The notes under the pieces: generated by a model | Told to the model about the DNA's origin: nothing | Seen by the model: the letters and a program-made list of their open reading frames with translations, nothing else | The model's database searches: none | Part shown: piece after piece, positions 42,037 through 52,108 of the stretch | Layout of the letters: every line of letters starts with the position of its first letter | How positions within the stretch are numbered: the stretch's first letter is position 1 | From: an uncultured Salinisphaerales bacterium | GTDB taxonomy: Bacteria; Pseudomonadota; Gammaproteobacteria; Nevskiales; CAJXLF01 | Assembly: GCA_913055805.1 (NCBI GenBank) | Contig: CAJXLF010000004.1 | Coordinates: forward strand, 62,001-126,000 | Length of the DNA stretch: 64,000 bases | Direction: 5' to 3' | Position numbers and translations under genes: made by a program

Positions 42037-42662
42037 CGGAAGGCTGCCGAGTGCCGCAGCATGTCGAAATAGGCATCCACCAATGATTCGGCGTCCCGTT
42101 CCAGATTGAAGTTTTCGGGCAGCAACAGCCAGTTGGTAATGAGGCCGCGGATATAGGCGTGCAGTGCGGTAGTAGCCTTGCGGGTGTCCAGCGCTTCTGG
42201 CAACTGGCCGCGGGTGATGGCGTTTTCCAGCGCGCGCCGGGTGCGATCCATGGCTTCCTGATGGTAACGGGTCTGACGCTCTACCAGTGCGCCCATCTGG
42301 CTGATGAATTCACAACGCAGAAACAGAATATCCAGCACTCGCTGTTGATGCGGATTACGCACGGTGTCCTTCAGTACTGTTACCAGCAGTTCGCGCAGCC
42401 GACCCAGCGGATCGGGTTCCACGCGGTTGGCGCTCTCTTCGGCCAGCGCCTGGATTGGCAGATAGATGCGCTCGTGCATCTGGTTGAATAAATCGATCTT
42501 GTTCTTGAAGTGCCAGTAAATGGCGCCGCGTGTCACCCCGGCCGCCTCGGCGATGTCGGTCAAGGTGGTATGTGATACCCCTTTTTCGCGAAACACATGC
42601 TCGGCCGCATCCAGTATCTGGCCGCGGGTTTCCAGGGCTTCCTGTTTGGTTTTTCTTGCCAT
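42030..42662 (-). CDS. TetR family repressor (AcrR/TtgR-like)
   Basis: TetR regulator of 210 residues close in pattern to AcrR, MtrR and TtgR. The N-terminus MARKTKQEALETRGQILDAA and the helix-turn-helix TTLTDIAEAAGVTRGAIYWHF (about 32-52) are typical of repressors of RND pumps. It is divergent from the MexA/MexB-like genes, with an AcrR-like palindrome in the shared spacer. The ligand domain (about 80-205) would bind pump substrates. Repression of the adaptor-RND operon is a strong inference from family, position and operator. Confidence 0.92.
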   Translation of the reverse strand: MARKTKQEALETRGQILDAAEHVFREKGVSHTTLTDIAEAAGVTRGAIYWHFKNKIDLFNQMHERIYLPIQALAEESANRVEPDPLGRLRELLVTVLKDTVRNPHQQRVLDILFLRCEFISQMGALVERQTRYHQEAMDRTRRALENAITRGQLPEALDTRKATTALHAYIRGLITNWLLLPENFNLERDAESLVDAYFDMLRHSAAFRQ

Positions 42663-42737
42663 CGCTTCACATCCGTCAGGTCGAAAACAGGCTCAACTGC
42701 CCGACTACTCCAAGAGGTGCTTTCTCTATGAAAAATC

Positions 42738-42767
42738 TTGATATACATTCATGAATGTATGTATATT
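42738..42767 (+). promoter_or_regulatory. Promoter with AcrR-like operator in front of the MexAB-like operon
   Basis: TTGATA (42738-42743) and TATATT (42762-42767) are 18 bp apart. The spacer is almost entirely the perfect palindrome ATACATTCATGAATGTAT (42743-42760), which closely resembles the known AcrR/TtgR operators. Repressor binding would cover the promoter. The adaptor ATG lies 31 bp downstream of the -10 box. Confidence 0.85.
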
Positions 42768-42797
42768 ACGCCTATCTTTAAGGACTTTGGAAGAACC

Positions 42798-44012
42798 ATG
42801 CTGAAAAGGATGTTTCAGTACACTGCTCCCCGCTTGTCGCGCCGAACGCGTCGCGCACTTCCCGCCGGCTTCGTGGGAATGCTGGGGCTTGTGCTCTTCG
42901 CCACAGGCTGCGAGCAAAGTACCGGCATGTCCTCAGAGGCTGGTCCGGTAGAAGTCGCCATTGTGACGCTGCAGGCGCAGCCGGTGGAACTGTTCGATGA
43001 ACTCAATGGCCGTACTTCGGCTTATCGGGTCGCCGAAGTCCGCCCGCAGATCAACGGCATTATTCAGAAGCGCCTCTTTGAGGAAGGCTCGCAGGTCAAG
43101 GCCGGCCAGACGCTGTATCAGATTGACCCGAAGCCCTATCGCGCCGAAGTGGAAAGAGCCGGCGCGGAACTGGCCAAGGCACGCGCAGCGGTCAGAGCCA
43201 TCGAGTTGCGCACTCAGCGTTTCGAGCAATTGCTGGAGAACAGCGCCGTCAGCAAACAGGAGTATGACGATGCGCTATCCAATCTCGAGCAAAGCAAGGC
43301 TCAGGTACAGGTGGCGGCCGCCGCTCTGCAGGCCGCCCGCATCAATCTCGACTACACCACGGTCAAATCGCCCATCGATGGCAATATCGGTCGCTCATTT
43401 GTTACTGAAGGCGCGCTGGTCACAGCCAACCAGTCTCAGGCGCTGGCCCAGGTCACGCAGCTGGACCCGATCTACGTGGATATCTCCCGTTCCAGTGATG
43501 AATTACTGCGCCTGAAGAAGGCGCTTGCCGAAGGCAATCTGAAAGATGCGGCACCCGATCAGGCACCCGTAACCCTGCTGCTTGAAAACAGCCAGCAGTA
43601 CCCGCTTGCCGGGCAGTTGCAGTTTTCCGATGTCACGGTTGATCAGGGAACTGGCACCGTCACCTTGCGCGCCCTGTTCCCCAACCCGGATCATGATCTG
43701 CTGCCGGGCATGTTCGTACGCGCACGCCTCTCCGAGGGCGTGAAACAGAACGCTCTGCTCGTCCCGCAACAGGGCGTGACACACAATCGCCAGGGACAGG
43801 CAACGGCTCTGGTGGTGAACAGCGAAGGAAAGGTTGAGAAACGCAGGCTGGAAGCGCCTCGTACCATTGGCAGCTTCTGGCTGGTTACAGCCGGACTGCA
43901 GGCGGGCGACCAGTTGATCGTGACCGGCCTGCAACATGTGCAGCCGGGTGATCCGGTCATCACCGTGCCGGCCGATATTCCGAACCATCCTCAAGCCGAC
44001 AATCATGGTTGA
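42798..44012 (+). CDS. RND efflux periplasmic adaptor lipoprotein (AcrA/MexA-like)
   Basis: Membrane-fusion protein of 404 residues. The start is ATG 42798 (GGAAG upstream); an in-frame TTG at 42738 lies inside the promoter and is rejected. A lipoprotein signal ends in LVLFATGC (Cys about residue 35). The AcrA-type order follows: [20 protein letters not shown] (first lipoyl half), alpha-hairpin (about 125-190), [20 protein letters not shown] (second half), and beta-barrel [17 protein letters not shown]. It overlaps the RND gene by 8 bp. It is lipid-anchored in the inner membrane periplasmic leaflet if the avoidance signal holds (position +2 is Glu), as in AcrA. Confidence 0.94.
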   Translation: MLKRMFQYTAPRLSRRTRRALPAGFVGMLGLVLFATGCEQSTGMSSEAGPVEVAIVTLQAQPVELFDELNGRTSAYRVAEVRPQINGIIQKRLFEEGSQVKAGQTLYQIDPKPYRAEVERAGAELAKARAAVRAIELRTQRFEQLLENSAVSKQEYDDALSNLEQSKAQVQVAAAALQAARINLDYTTVKSPIDGNIGRSFVTEGALVTANQSQALAQVTQLDPIYVDISRSSDELLRLKKALAEGNLKDAAPDQAPVTLLLENSQQYPLAGQLQFSDVTVDQGTGTVTLRALFPNPDHDLLPGMFVRARLSEGVKQNALLVPQQGVTHNRQGQATALVVNSEGKVEKRRLEAPRTIGSFWLVTAGLQAGDQLIVTGLQHVQPGDPVITVPADIPNHPQADNHG

Positions 44013-47000
44013 TTTTTTTATCGACCGGCCCATCTTCGCCTGGGTGCTGGCCATCGTGACCATGATGACCGGCGCGCTGGCCATGCGCACACTGCCGGTA
44101 GAACGGTATCCGACTGTGGCGCCCCCTGCCGTGGAGATCCAGGCCACTTATCCGGGCGCTTCGGCCGAGACCCTGTCGCAGTCAGTCACTCAGGTGATCG
44201 AACAACAGATGACCGGGGTGGATAACCTGCTGTACATGGGCTCGCTGAGCGAGGCCAACGGTTCGGCCCGCATTATTCTCACCTTCGAACCGGGCACCGA
44301 TCCGGATATTGCCCAGGTTCAGGTGCAAAACAAGATGCAGTTGGCGGAAGCCCAGTTACCGCAGCCGGTACAGACGCAGGGCATTCGCGTGGTCAAGGCC
44401 AACTCCAACTTCATGATGGTGCTGGCGCTGATTTCCAATGACGGGCGGCTGGACCGCACCGACCTCGCCGACTTCATCGCCGCCCGCATACAGGAACCCA
44501 TTGCCCGCGTGCAGGGTGTGGGCAGTACCCAGCTGTTCGGCTCGCAGTACGCAATGCGTATCTGGCTGGACCCCAACAAGCTGACCCAGTTCGGACTGGT
44601 GGCTGGCGACGTGGTTGAGGCCATCGAGGTACAGAACAATCAGGTCACTGCCGGCCAGCTGGGCGGTTTGCCCTCGGTGCAAGGCCAGCAACTCAACGCC
44701 ACCATCGTTGCCCAGAACCGGCTGTCCTCGGTGGAAGAGTTCAAACGCATCCTGCTCAAGACCAAGGCCGATGGTTCGCGCGTCACCTTGTCTGACGTGG
44801 CCCGCGTGGAGCTGGGCAGCGAGAACTACGACATCATCTCCTATTACAAGGGCAAGCCCTCTGCCGGGCTCGGCATCAACCTGGCGCCGGATGCCAACGC
44901 CATGGACACCGCCGAGCGGGTGCGCAAACGCATGGCTGAGCTGAAGCCCTTCCTGCCGGACGGCGTAACCGTCGAATACCCCTACGACACCACGCCGTTT
45001 GTCCGCGTAGCCATCCATGAGGTTTACAAAACCCTGTTCGAGGCCATCGCGCTGGTGTTCCTGGTGATGTTGCTGTTCCTGCAGAACCTGCGCGCCACCC
45101 TGATCCCGACCATTGCCGTGCCGGTTGTGCTGCTGGGCACCTTCGCGGTGATGGCGGCCGCCGGGTTCTCCATCAATATGCTGACCATGTTTGGCATGGT
45201 GCTGGCCATCGGCCTGTTGGTGGACGACGCCATTGTGGTGGTGGAAAACGTCGAGCGTGTGATGCACGAGGACAACCTCGGGCCTTACGAGGCAACCCGG
45301 CGGTCCATGGGTCAGATCAAGGGTGCGCTGGTCGGTATCGGCGTGGTGCTGTCGGCCGTGTTTGTACCCATGGCCTTTTTTCCCGGCAGTACCGGCGCCA
45401 TTTACCGGCAGTTCTCACTGACTATCGTTTCCGCCATGGCGCTGTCGGTGATCGTGGCGTTGATTCTGAGCCCGGCGCTGTGCGCCACCATGCTCAAACC
45501 GCCGGCCGAAGAAGACCGTGGTTTCCTCAAGCGCCTGTTCGGCGGTTTCAATCGCTTTCTGGAGCGCTGCACCCGTGGTTACAGGGCCTCGGTCAGACAC
45601 ATCGGCAGCCGCCCGAAGCGTTATGGACTGATCTATCTGGGCATCTTCGCTCTGCTGGCGGTGCTGTTTGTGCGCCTGCCCACCGCATTTCTGCCGGATG
45701 AAGACCAGGGTCTGCTGCTGGCTCAAGCCACCCTGCCGGCCGGCGCCACCCAGCAACGCACCCAGGCTGTGCTCAATGAAATCCGTGGCCACCTGGAATC
45801 CGAGTCCATGGTGGAGGGTGTGTTTACCCTGGCCGGTTTCGGTTTTGCCGGACGCGGCCAGAATAATGGCCTGGCTTTCGTGAATCTGAAACCCTGGGAC
45901 GAACGCGACCCGGATACCGAAAGCGCCCAGGCGCTGCTGGCGCGCGTGACACCGCCCTTTTCCAAAATCAAGGATGGCCAGGCCTTCGCCTTCAACCTGC
46001 CGGCGGTACGCGGGCTGGGCAACGCCACCGGCTTTGACCTGCAATTGCAGGATTACGGCAGCGCAGGCCATGCAGCCTTGCTGGAGGCACGTGACGAACT
46101 GGTGCGGCGCGCCAACCAGAATCCCGCCCTGATACGTGTGCGTCCCAGCGGCCAGGACGACAACCCGCAGTTCCGCATCACGGTCGATTACGAAAAAGCC
46201 CGCGCGCTGGGTGTGCCGCTGGCCGACATCAACGACATGCTGTCCACCGCCTGGGGCTCGAACTACGTCAACGATTTTGTCGACCAGGGCCGGATCAAAC
46301 GCGTTTATGTACAGGCCGATGCGCCTTTCCGCATGTCGCCCGAGGATATGTCTCTCTGGCATCTTCGCAACCAGGACGGCGCCATGGTGCCGTTCAGCAC
46401 CTTGATATCCACGGAATGGGATTACGGCTCTCCCCGTCTGGAGCGCTACAACGGCGTCCCCACCATGCGCATACTCGGCGAGCCGGCGCCGGGCTACAGC
46501 TCCGGCGCCGCCATGCAGGAAATGGAAAAACTGGTGGACGACCTGGGCTCCGGCTTCGGTCTGGAGTGGACCGGCGTCTCCTACCAGCAAAAACAGTCTG
46601 GCTCGCAGGCGCCCTTTCTCTACGCCATTTCACTTATCGTGGTTTTCCTGGCGCTGGCGGCACTGTATGAAAGCTGGTCGATTCCCTTCTCGGTCATGCT
46701 GGTTGTGCCATTGGGTGTACTGGGCGCCGTACTGGCCGCCATGTCACGCGGCCTGACCAATGATGTGTTCTTCCAGGTCGGCGTGCTGACCACCATAGGC
46801 CTGGTCGCCAAAAACGCCATCCTTATTGTCGAGTTCGCCAAGAGTCTTCAGGACCAGGGGCATGACCTGCTTGATGCCGTGATGGAAGCCGCCCGCATCC
46901 GCCTGCGGCCCATACTGATGACATCCATGGCGTTCTCGCTCGGGGTGGTGCCGCTGGCATTCAGTTCGGGCGCCGGTGCAGCCGCACGTATTGCTATCGG

Positions 47001-47169
47001 CTCCGCGGTACTGGGCGGCATGCTGTCCGCCACTTTCCTGGCCATCTTCTTTATCCCGCTGTTCTATCTGCTGATCCGCCGCATGGCCGGTGACCTGCGC
47101 CCCGGCGGAGACGATGCGGACAGGCTCAAAGAAAATGACAGCCCAGACTTGCCAGCACGCACCACATGA
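44005..47169 (+). CDS. RND multidrug efflux permease (AcrB/MexB-like)
   Basis: Drug/proton antiporter of 1054 residues beginning [18 protein letters not shown], the AcrB/MexB signature. ATG 44005 is used; upstream frame overlaps the adaptor gene. Proton-relay residues are intact: [19 protein letters not shown] (TM4) and [14 protein letters not shown] (TM10). Porter domains and two TM bundles are complete. It forms an operon with the adaptor but has no channel gene of its own; the TolC-like protein of the 26-kb operon or a distant one must serve. Its 3' end overlaps the convergent chrA gene by 44 bp. Confidence 0.95.
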   Translation: MVDFFIDRPIFAWVLAIVTMMTGALAMRTLPVERYPTVAPPAVEIQATYPGASAETLSQSVTQVIEQQMTGVDNLLYMGSLSEANGSARIILTFEPGTDPDIAQVQVQNKMQLAEAQLPQPVQTQGIRVVKANSNFMMVLALISNDGRLDRTDLADFIAARIQEPIARVQGVGSTQLFGSQYAMRIWLDPNKLTQFGLVAGDVVEAIEVQNNQVTAGQLGGLPSVQGQQLNATIVAQNRLSSVEEFKRILLKTKADGSRVTLSDVARVELGSENYDIISYYKGKPSAGLGINLAPDANAMDTAERVRKRMAELKPFLPDGVTVEYPYDTTPFVRVAIHEVYKTLFEAIALVFLVMLLFLQNLRATLIPTIAVPVVLLGTFAVMAAAGFSINMLTMFGMVLAIGLLVDDAIVVVENVERVMHEDNLGPYEATRRSMGQIKGALVGIGVVLSAVFVPMAFFPGSTGAIYRQFSLTIVSAMALSVIVALILSPALCATMLKPPAEEDRGFLKRLFGGFNRFLERCTRGYRASVRHIGSRPKRYGLIYLGIFALLAVLFVRLPTAFLPDEDQGLLLAQATLPAGATQQRTQAVLNEIRGHLESESMVEGVFTLAGFGFAGRGQNNGLAFVNLKPWDERDPDTESAQALLARVTPPFSKIKDGQAFAFNLPAVRGLGNATGFDLQLQDYGSAGHAALLEARDELVRRANQNPALIRVRPSGQDDNPQFRITVDYEKARALGVPLADINDMLSTAWGSNYVNDFVDQGRIKRVYVQADAPFRMSPEDMSLWHLRNQDGAMVPFSTLISTEWDYGSPRLERYNGVPTMRILGEPAPGYSSGAAMQEMEKLVDDLGSGFGLEWTGVSYQQKQSGSQAPFLYAISLIVVFLALAALYESWSIPFSVMLVVPLGVLGAVLAAMSRGLTNDVFFQVGVLTTIGLVAKNAILIVEFAKSLQDQGHDLLDAVMEAARIRLRPILMTSMAFSLGVVPLAFSSGAGAAARIAIGSAVLGGMLSATFLAIFFIPLFYLLIRRMAGDLRPGGDDADRLKENDSPDLPARTT

Positions 47170-48310
47170 CCACATAAATGGCTGACCGCCCCCAGGCCGT
47201 CAGTATCAGCCAGCCCACCAGCGCAATCGCCACATCAACGGGCTGGTGGATAGCGCTGACCCACACCGGGTCGTACAGGGCGGCGGCCAGCAGCCCCACA
47301 ACGGCTGCATTCACGCCCGCAATAGCCCTGCCGGCATAGGCATGCGCCGTCACCCGGTTCCAGAACGGCAGTACGCCGGCCACCAGTAAAAACCCCGGCA
47401 TGAAAATAAACAGCAGGGCGATAACTGCAGCCGCCCAGCCACCCGTATCTTGCATGCCGGCGCCGAGAAAGGCGGCAAAGCTGAACAGCGGACCTGGCAC
47501 GGCCTGGGCAGCCCCATAACCGGCAAGGAAGGTATCTGCAGCCATCCAGCCACGCCCGACCACCGACTCTTCCAGCAGGGGCAGCACCACATGCCCGCCG
47601 CCGAACACCAATGCGCCCGCCCGGTAGAACACCTCGGCAATGGAAGCCCAGCCACCCACGCTTTGCGCAAGGAATGGCAAGCACAACAGCAAAACAGAAA
47701 ACAGCAGCAACAGCGCAAGACCGACGCGTGGACCATGCGGTGGAGCAAAACCTTCCGCCGATTCCGTCTGCCCCACCCGGCACAGCGTGATGCCCAACCC
47801 CGCGCCTGCAGCGATCACCAGCAACTGCGCCCAGGCACTGGCCGAGAGCAGCATGATGGCGGCCGCAGCGACGGCGATGCTCTGGCGGCTGACATCAGGA
47901 CACAGCTTGCGGGCCATACCGGAAACTGCATGCGCCACAACGACTACGGCCACGATCTTCAGCCCGTGAATAACGGCAACGCCGGTGTCGTTATCCAGAT
48001 AAGGCAACAGCAGGGCCACCGCAACAAGCAATAGTGCGGACGGCAGTGTAAACGCAACAAACGCGGCCAGCGCACCCAACCAGCCTCCGCGTAACAGGCC
48101 CAGGCAGAAACCCAACTGGCTGCTGGCCGGTCCCGGCAGGAACTGACATATTGCGAGTAGCTGTGCGTACTGCGCCTCACTCAACCAGCGGCGCCGGACA
48201 ATCAACTCCTGATGGAAATACGCCAGGTGCGCAACGGGACCACCGAAAGACGTAAGCCCCAGTCTGCTAAATACGCGAAAGACCTCACCTGCCGATCCGG
48301 GTGATTTCAT
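47126..48310 (-). CDS. chrA: Chromate transporter ChrA
   Basis: CHR family transporter of 394 residues, the long two-domain form. Each half carries the family motifs: [21 protein letters not shown] and [16 protein letters not shown] in the first, [17 protein letters not shown] and [17 protein letters not shown] in the second. About ten to twelve hydrophobic helices are visible. It exports chromate by a proton-linked mechanism in known relatives and confers resistance. The gene is convergent with the RND gene and overlaps it by 44 bp, an unusually deep antisense overlap. No ChrB-type regulator is adjacent. Confidence 0.93.
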   Translation of the reverse strand: MKSPGSAGEVFRVFSRLGLTSFGGPVAHLAYFHQELIVRRRWLSEAQYAQLLAICQFLPGPASSQLGFCLGLLRGGWLGALAAFVAFTLPSALLLVAVALLLPYLDNDTGVAVIHGLKIVAVVVVAHAVSGMARKLCPDVSRQSIAVAAAAIMLLSASAWAQLLVIAAGAGLGITLCRVGQTESAEGFAPPHGPRVGLALLLLFSVLLLCLPFLAQSVGGWASIAEVFYRAGALVFGGGHVVLPLLEESVVGRGWMAADTFLAGYGAAQAVPGPLFSFAAFLGAGMQDTGGWAAAVIALLFIFMPGFLLVAGVLPFWNRVTAHAYAGRAIAGVNAAVVGLLAAALYDPVWVSAIHQPVDVAIALVGWLILTAWGRSAIYVVMWCVLASLGCHFL

Positions 48311-48548
48311 TGAATTGAACTGTTGCCAGTCTCTTGCCAGGTCATTATCAGCTTTACCCTGGGGAATGTTAGGCGTATCTGATTACATTCCGGTTTCAGA
48401 ACACAACAAACTCTTGCATGCACGCTGCCGGACAGGTCTGCAACTACCAATATCGCTTTGCCAGAATCCGCAGTTGAAAAAATGCGCCTGACGTCTATCT
48501 TTAATCCCACACTGTCCATATAACTCAATAATCAAGGAGGTGTTGCAT

Positions 48549-49580
48549 ATGGATGGCTCTCAAACCCATATCATCGGAGACCGTAATATCTCGGTCCTGA
48601 TCGAGAATCTCACGGATATCATCACTATTCTGGATGATCAGGGCGTCATCCAGTACATCAGCCCGGCCTGCAAGGAAATTCTGGGTTATCAGCCTGAAGA
48701 AATGTCAGGCCATTCCTTCATGGAATATGTCCCGGAATCTGAATTACTGGCAGCACAAAACGACCTGGGGCGCAGCCTGCAGAATCCACAGAAAACCATC
48801 ATTTCCATATTACATTTCCGGGCCAAGGACGGTTCGATCCATATTCTGCAGTCCAGAGCCAAATACAATCCGCACAAGGATCCGCAACACCTGAGCGGCA
48901 TCTTTGTCACCAGCCGCGACATCACCCGGGAACGGGAGCATGCAGAAGCCTTCCAGACCGCCCAGAAACTGTTAATGGAGAACCTGCAGCAGACTATTGC
49001 GGTGGTAGCTGCAACCGCTGGCGCACGTGATACCTATACCGCCGGCCACCAGGAGAGGGTTGCCGATCTGTCCGTGAAAATCGCCAAAACCATGGGGATC
49101 ACTGGCGATCAACTCCAGGGTTTGAAACTGGCCGCCACCATTCACGACGTCGGCAAGGTGCAGATACCTTCGGAGTTACTCACCAAGCCCATGCGTCTGT
49201 CGGAACTGGAATATGCGCTGGTCAAGACACATGCCGAAGCCGGCTACCAGATTCTGAAGGACACACATCTGCCCTGGCCGATTGCCGAAATCGTACGCCA
49301 GCATCATGAGCAGATTGACGGTTCCGGATATCCTCGAGGATTAATGGATGGCGACATACTCATAGAGGCCAAGATCATTGCGATAGCTGACACCATGGAG
49401 GCCATGACCAACGATCGGCCCTATCGCAAATCCCCTGGGCTCGATATGGCGCTGGATGAAATAAAACGCAAGCGCGGCGTCTCGTATGACCGGGAGGCGG
49501 TGGACATATGCCTGCATTTGTTCGAAAAGGAAGACTACGCTTTTCCGGCGCCTTCCTTTCAAACCACCCTCAATCAGTAG
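48549..49580 (+). CDS. PAS-HD-GYP domain protein (probable cyclic-di-GMP phosphodiesterase)
   Basis: Signalling protein of 343 residues. ATG 48549 has AGGAGG at 8 bp. The N-terminal PAS domain (about 12-130) reads NLTDIITILDDQGVIQYIS and HLSGIFVTSRDITRERE. After a helical linker comes an HD-GYP domain (about 155-325): AGHQERVADLS, HDVGKVQIPSELL, HHEQIDGSGYPRGL and IADTMEAMTNDRPYR, with metal and catalytic residues present. The output is expected to be hydrolysis of cyclic-di-GMP, gated by a ligand or redox change sensed by PAS. It overlaps a convergent globin gene by 7 bp. Confidence 0.9.
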   Translation: MDGSQTHIIGDRNISVLIENLTDIITILDDQGVIQYISPACKEILGYQPEEMSGHSFMEYVPESELLAAQNDLGRSLQNPQKTIISILHFRAKDGSIHILQSRAKYNPHKDPQHLSGIFVTSRDITREREHAEAFQTAQKLLMENLQQTIAVVAATAGARDTYTAGHQERVADLSVKIAKTMGITGDQLQGLKLAATIHDVGKVQIPSELLTKPMRLSELEYALVKTHAEAGYQILKDTHLPWPIAEIVRQHHEQIDGSGYPRGLMDGDILIEAKIIAIADTMEAMTNDRPYRKSPGLDMALDEIKRKRGVSYDREAVDICLHLFEKEDYAFPAPSFQTTLNQ

Positions 49581-49981
49581 TACTTGATCATGTGATGGAT
49601 GACGTGCCCGAGGATCGTATTCCAGGCCTCTTCTATGTCCGGACTCCATAGCTCGTCATATTCACGGGCCGTCTTGATAATCGCGTCCAACCAAAGATCG
49701 TACAGCTCCGGCCGGATATTCAGGTGTTGGCGGTCATGGGTTTCTGCCCGCTCCCTGAGTTCACGCAGAGCCGCAAGGTCACCTGCCGTTGCACCTGCGC
49801 AGAGCCTCAAAGACTTGAGCAACATCCTGTTCTGGCGGGTAAAGTCGGTTTCTGCGAACTTTTCCCTGACTTCCTCGGATGCGCCCAGGAAGTTGTCGTA
49901 AAACGAGGCTATGAAGTCTTCGTCTTCGGAACAGCGCTCCAGACTTTGCAGGAACAGGTTTTTGGGTATCGCCTCTGTCAT
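49574..49981 (-). CDS. Single-domain bacterial globin
   Basis: Haem-binding globin-like protein of 135 residues; ATG 49981 gives the best fit. Helical pattern and the segment RERAETHDRQHLNIRPELYD in the F-helix region carry the proximal His (His82 or His86). QNRML (about 50-54) is at the distal side, and WLDAIIKTAREYDELW and AWNTILGHVIHHMIKYY form the G and H helices. Such proteins bind oxygen or nitric oxide. It overlaps the HD-GYP gene tail by 7 bp in convergent orientation. A functional link, gas binding next to a cyclic-di-GMP enzyme, is possible but not shown by the sequence. Confidence 0.78.
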   Translation of the reverse strand: MTEAIPKNLFLQSLERCSEDEDFIASFYDNFLGASEEVREKFAETDFTRQNRMLLKSLRLCAGATAGDLAALRELRERAETHDRQHLNIRPELYDLWLDAIIKTAREYDELWSPDIEEAWNTILGHVIHHMIKYY

Positions 49982-50212
49982 GACCTTGAATATAGCCACT
50001 ATCCGGCACGCGTCCAAACCACAGATTCAGACCCAACCGCTACTCTTGAATAACCGCTTACTGGTGTCTGGTCTGCTGCCTTTAGGCGTACCACTGTTAC
50101 ACAAACGGGAAAGGGTTCGGCCCCTCTCTCGCAGACTCTTCTGGAAGAGATCACATTGATTCCCGACGCCCGGAATCAGGAAACATTTTCGGTTGAGGTA
50201 GGAACCTGCACC

Positions 50213-51022
50213 CTACTCTTCTGTTACCGGGTCGTTGGCGAGCATTAATACTGCGGCAGCGCCTACAAGGGAGGCATGCTTTTGTTTGCTTGTAGGCATG
50301 GTGATGCTTAATTGACCATCGCCATTAAGGTCCACAAGCGCTAAAACCGAGCTGCCCTGACGCACTTCGTAGCTGGAAGTCAGGCCCATGGATCCGATGC
50401 TGGTTGCCTTGGTGCCGGCCACCTCGAATACAGAACCTTCAATGCTAAGGTTGCCTTTGAATGGCGCAGCCTCATAGGTTTCCAGGTTCATGTCCCATTG
50501 TGGCCAATCAGCGCTTAAAGACTTGGACCGACAGCTGAGGGAGGCTTTGTAACCTGTTTTTTGTAAAATGCTCCAGCTATCTTCGCCTTTACTGTTGGTG
50601 CCGCCGATTTGATCGCTGGTCGATTTCAGGTATTGGCGACAACGCACATGAGCTAACGGCCCGGAAGGTGCTGACAGACGAAAATCAATAGCCCCTTCGT
50701 TGCTGGTTGTGCTGGTACCGATACCAATCTCCTTGCCACTGTCATGATCCACAGCGACACCAAAGCGCGTACTGTCCGTAGTTGTTGTGGATATGCCTCC
50801 CCCTGTAAATGCGGAACTGGGCTGCACCGTGTACTGGCCGATCACCAGGGGCTTGTTGGTAAGCCGGGCCCATGCCCCCTTACCCGAGACAGGCAGACGC
50901 TGAACGTCCTGGTCGACCCAGTCAACAGGCTCAATAGCCTTGGGAGTGGCGCAAGCTGAAATTGACAACAACAAAGCGATCGCCACCAAGACACGTGGCG
51001 GGGCAGTTACCTGATCTCTCAT
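50213..51022 (-). CDS. Uncharacterised lipoprotein
   Basis: Protein of 269 residues beginning at ATG 51022. The N-terminus has a lipoprotein signal (VLVAIALLLSISAC, Cys about residue 24). The body is rich in Ser, Thr and Gly; two Cys (VRCRQY, LSCRSK) might pair. A region near the end (LALVDLNGDGQLSITMP) reads like a beta-strand pair. No family is recognised. Neighbours (globin, small SmpA-like lipoprotein) give no function. Outer-membrane attachment is expected from Ala at +2. Confidence 0.75.
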   Translation of the reverse strand: MRDQVTAPPRVLVAIALLLSISACATPKAIEPVDWVDQDVQRLPVSGKGAWARLTNKPLVIGQYTVQPSSAFTGGGISTTTTDSTRFGVAVDHDSGKEIGIGTSTTSNEGAIDFRLSAPSGPLAHVRCRQYLKSTSDQIGGTNSKGEDSWSILQKTGYKASLSCRSKSLSADWPQWDMNLETYEAAPFKGNLSIEGSVFEVAGTKATSIGSMGLTSSYEVRQGSSVLALVDLNGDGQLSITMPTSKQKHASLVGAAAVLMLANDPVTEE

Positions 51023-51323
51023 GGGGTGTTTTCTGTAGTTGTAGTGGGTGAAGGCAAGATATCTATTTCCGGGGTGCGCCGCCAGCTTTATTTGGCATTC
51101 CCAAATTGATATGAGCCCCTGTGTGCGCTACGCCGATTTACTTCAAGGGGGGGTCATTGTGAAAGTATGGACCACCTTTCTGAATCAACCATATAATCTT
51201 GCCCATAATCAAAATTACCGAGCCATGTTCACCCACTCTCACGGCGGCAACAGAGGTTCGTATCCCCTGCGGGACGCCGTCTAAACCATGGTCTTCTGGA
51301 AACTGTTATCGGGAGAGGGTGTT
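51023..51323. other. Intergenic region between two divergent lipoprotein genes
   Basis: About 300 bp with no convincing gene. A short open frame from 51048 lacks a ribosome site and codon pattern. The region should hold promoters for both flanking genes; a GGGAGAGGG ribosome site lies before 51324. Sequence is more AT-rich than its surroundings by eye. Confidence 0.5.
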
Positions 51324-51722
51324 ATGTTCAAGGCAATAATCCTGTCAGGTTCACTGTTAATAACCATTGGATTGGCAGCTTGTGCCAGCAATGGCAATAA
51401 GTCTCTCAAGGATGAATCTGAAACATCGGTTCAAAACAAAATGGTGGAAGGCAAGACGACCAAGGTGGAAGTCCAGGCAATGTTTGGCGCCCCATTGAAA
51501 ACCTCATTCACCGATGACGGCCTGGAGGCCTGGACCTATGAATTCAAGGACCTCTCTGCAGACGGGATGTCATATGTGCCGTTTGCAAACTGGTTCACGG
51601 CAACCTCCTCTGGAACAAAAAAAGAACTTGTCGTTGAATTTGATACGCAAAATGTGGTGAAGCGTTATTCAATGAATGAGTCAGAAGTCACCGAAAAGAC
51701 CGGGGCATTCAATCGAGAATAG
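51324..51722 (+). CDS. SmpA/OmlA (BamE-like) domain small lipoprotein
   Basis: Lipoprotein of 132 residues. ATG 51324 is chosen for the GGGAGAGGG site and the signal peptide LLITIGLAAC. The segment VEGKTTKVEVQAMFGAP followed by EAWTYEF matches the SmpA/OmlA (BamE-like) fold, a two-strand plus helix module that starts with a turn ahead of V-x-x-x-F-G-x-P. BamE itself is part of the outer-membrane barrel assembly complex; this protein is a more distant member. A terminator follows at 51759. Confidence 0.8.
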   Translation: MFKAIILSGSLLITIGLAACASNGNKSLKDESETSVQNKMVEGKTTKVEVQAMFGAPLKTSFTDDGLEAWTYEFKDLSADGMSYVPFANWFTATSSGTKKELVVEFDTQNVVKRYSMNESEVTEKTGAFNRE

Positions 51723-51758
51723 GTCAACAACCCAGCCTTGAATCCTGAACCACAACGA

Positions 51759-51785
51759 AAAAACCCCTGCTTTGCAGGGGTTTTA
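51759..51785. terminator. Rho-independent terminator after the SmpA-like gene
   Basis: CCCCTGC (51764-51770) and GCAGGGG (51774-51780) form a stem with a TTT loop, flanked by an A-run and a T-run, so it can act in both directions. It separates the lipoprotein gene from the tRNA gene transcribed towards it. Confidence 0.9.
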
Positions 51786-51789
51786 TATA

Positions 51790-51807
51790 TGGCGCGCCCG
51801 GAGGGAT
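51790..51807. repeat. 18-bp copy of the tRNA-Arg 3' end
   Basis: This direct repeat is identical to the first 18 bp of the tRNA gene as read on the plus strand (51907-51924), that is acceptor 3' strand, CCA and the end of the T arm. It lies 117 bp downstream of the intact end, which is the arrangement left by site-specific integration at a tRNA gene or by degenerated tandem duplication. Confidence 0.7.
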
Positions 51808-51906
51808 GAGCCGAAACCGGACGAGCATCGCTCGGCCACGGCGAACGCCCGAGGCCTGCCAGCCGAGGGCCGGGAATCACGATGGGCAAGCTACGAACGA
51901 AGTGAG

Positions 51907-51983
51907 TGGCGCGCCCGGAGGGATTCGAACCCCCGACTTCCACCTCCGGAGGGTGGCGCTCTATCCAGCTGAGCTACGGGCGC
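51907..51983 (-). tRNA. tRNA-Arg (anticodon CCG), CCA encoded
   Basis: The minus-strand sequence folds into a standard cloverleaf of 77 nt. The acceptor stem pairs GCGCCCG with CGGGCGC, the D arm contains AGCTCAGCTGGATAGAGC, the anticodon stem CCACC/GGTGG encloses the loop CTCCGGA with anticodon CCG, and the T arm holds GGTTCGAATCC. Discriminator G and the encoded CCA end at 51907. It reads the CGG codon. Parts of both its ends are repeated in flanking DNA. Confidence 0.97.
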
Positions 51984-52108
51984 ATTAATCGGATTGTCTG
52001 GAACCGCCGTCCCTGGCAACACCTGGCCGCCTTGGTTGAATACCGGCCCGGCCATCCATGGCCGGTCGTTCGCGCCAATGAAGCCATGCTTCATCTCAAT
52101 GGGCTCAC

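Noticed and set aside
42738-42797. N-terminal extension of the AcrA-like adaptor from TTG 42738
   Set aside because: The stretch is the promoter and operator; ATG 42798 has a ribosome site and begins the lipoprotein signal.
51048-51284. Possible small gene between the two lipoprotein genes
   Set aside because: No ribosome site, no domain and atypical codon use; more likely promoter region.
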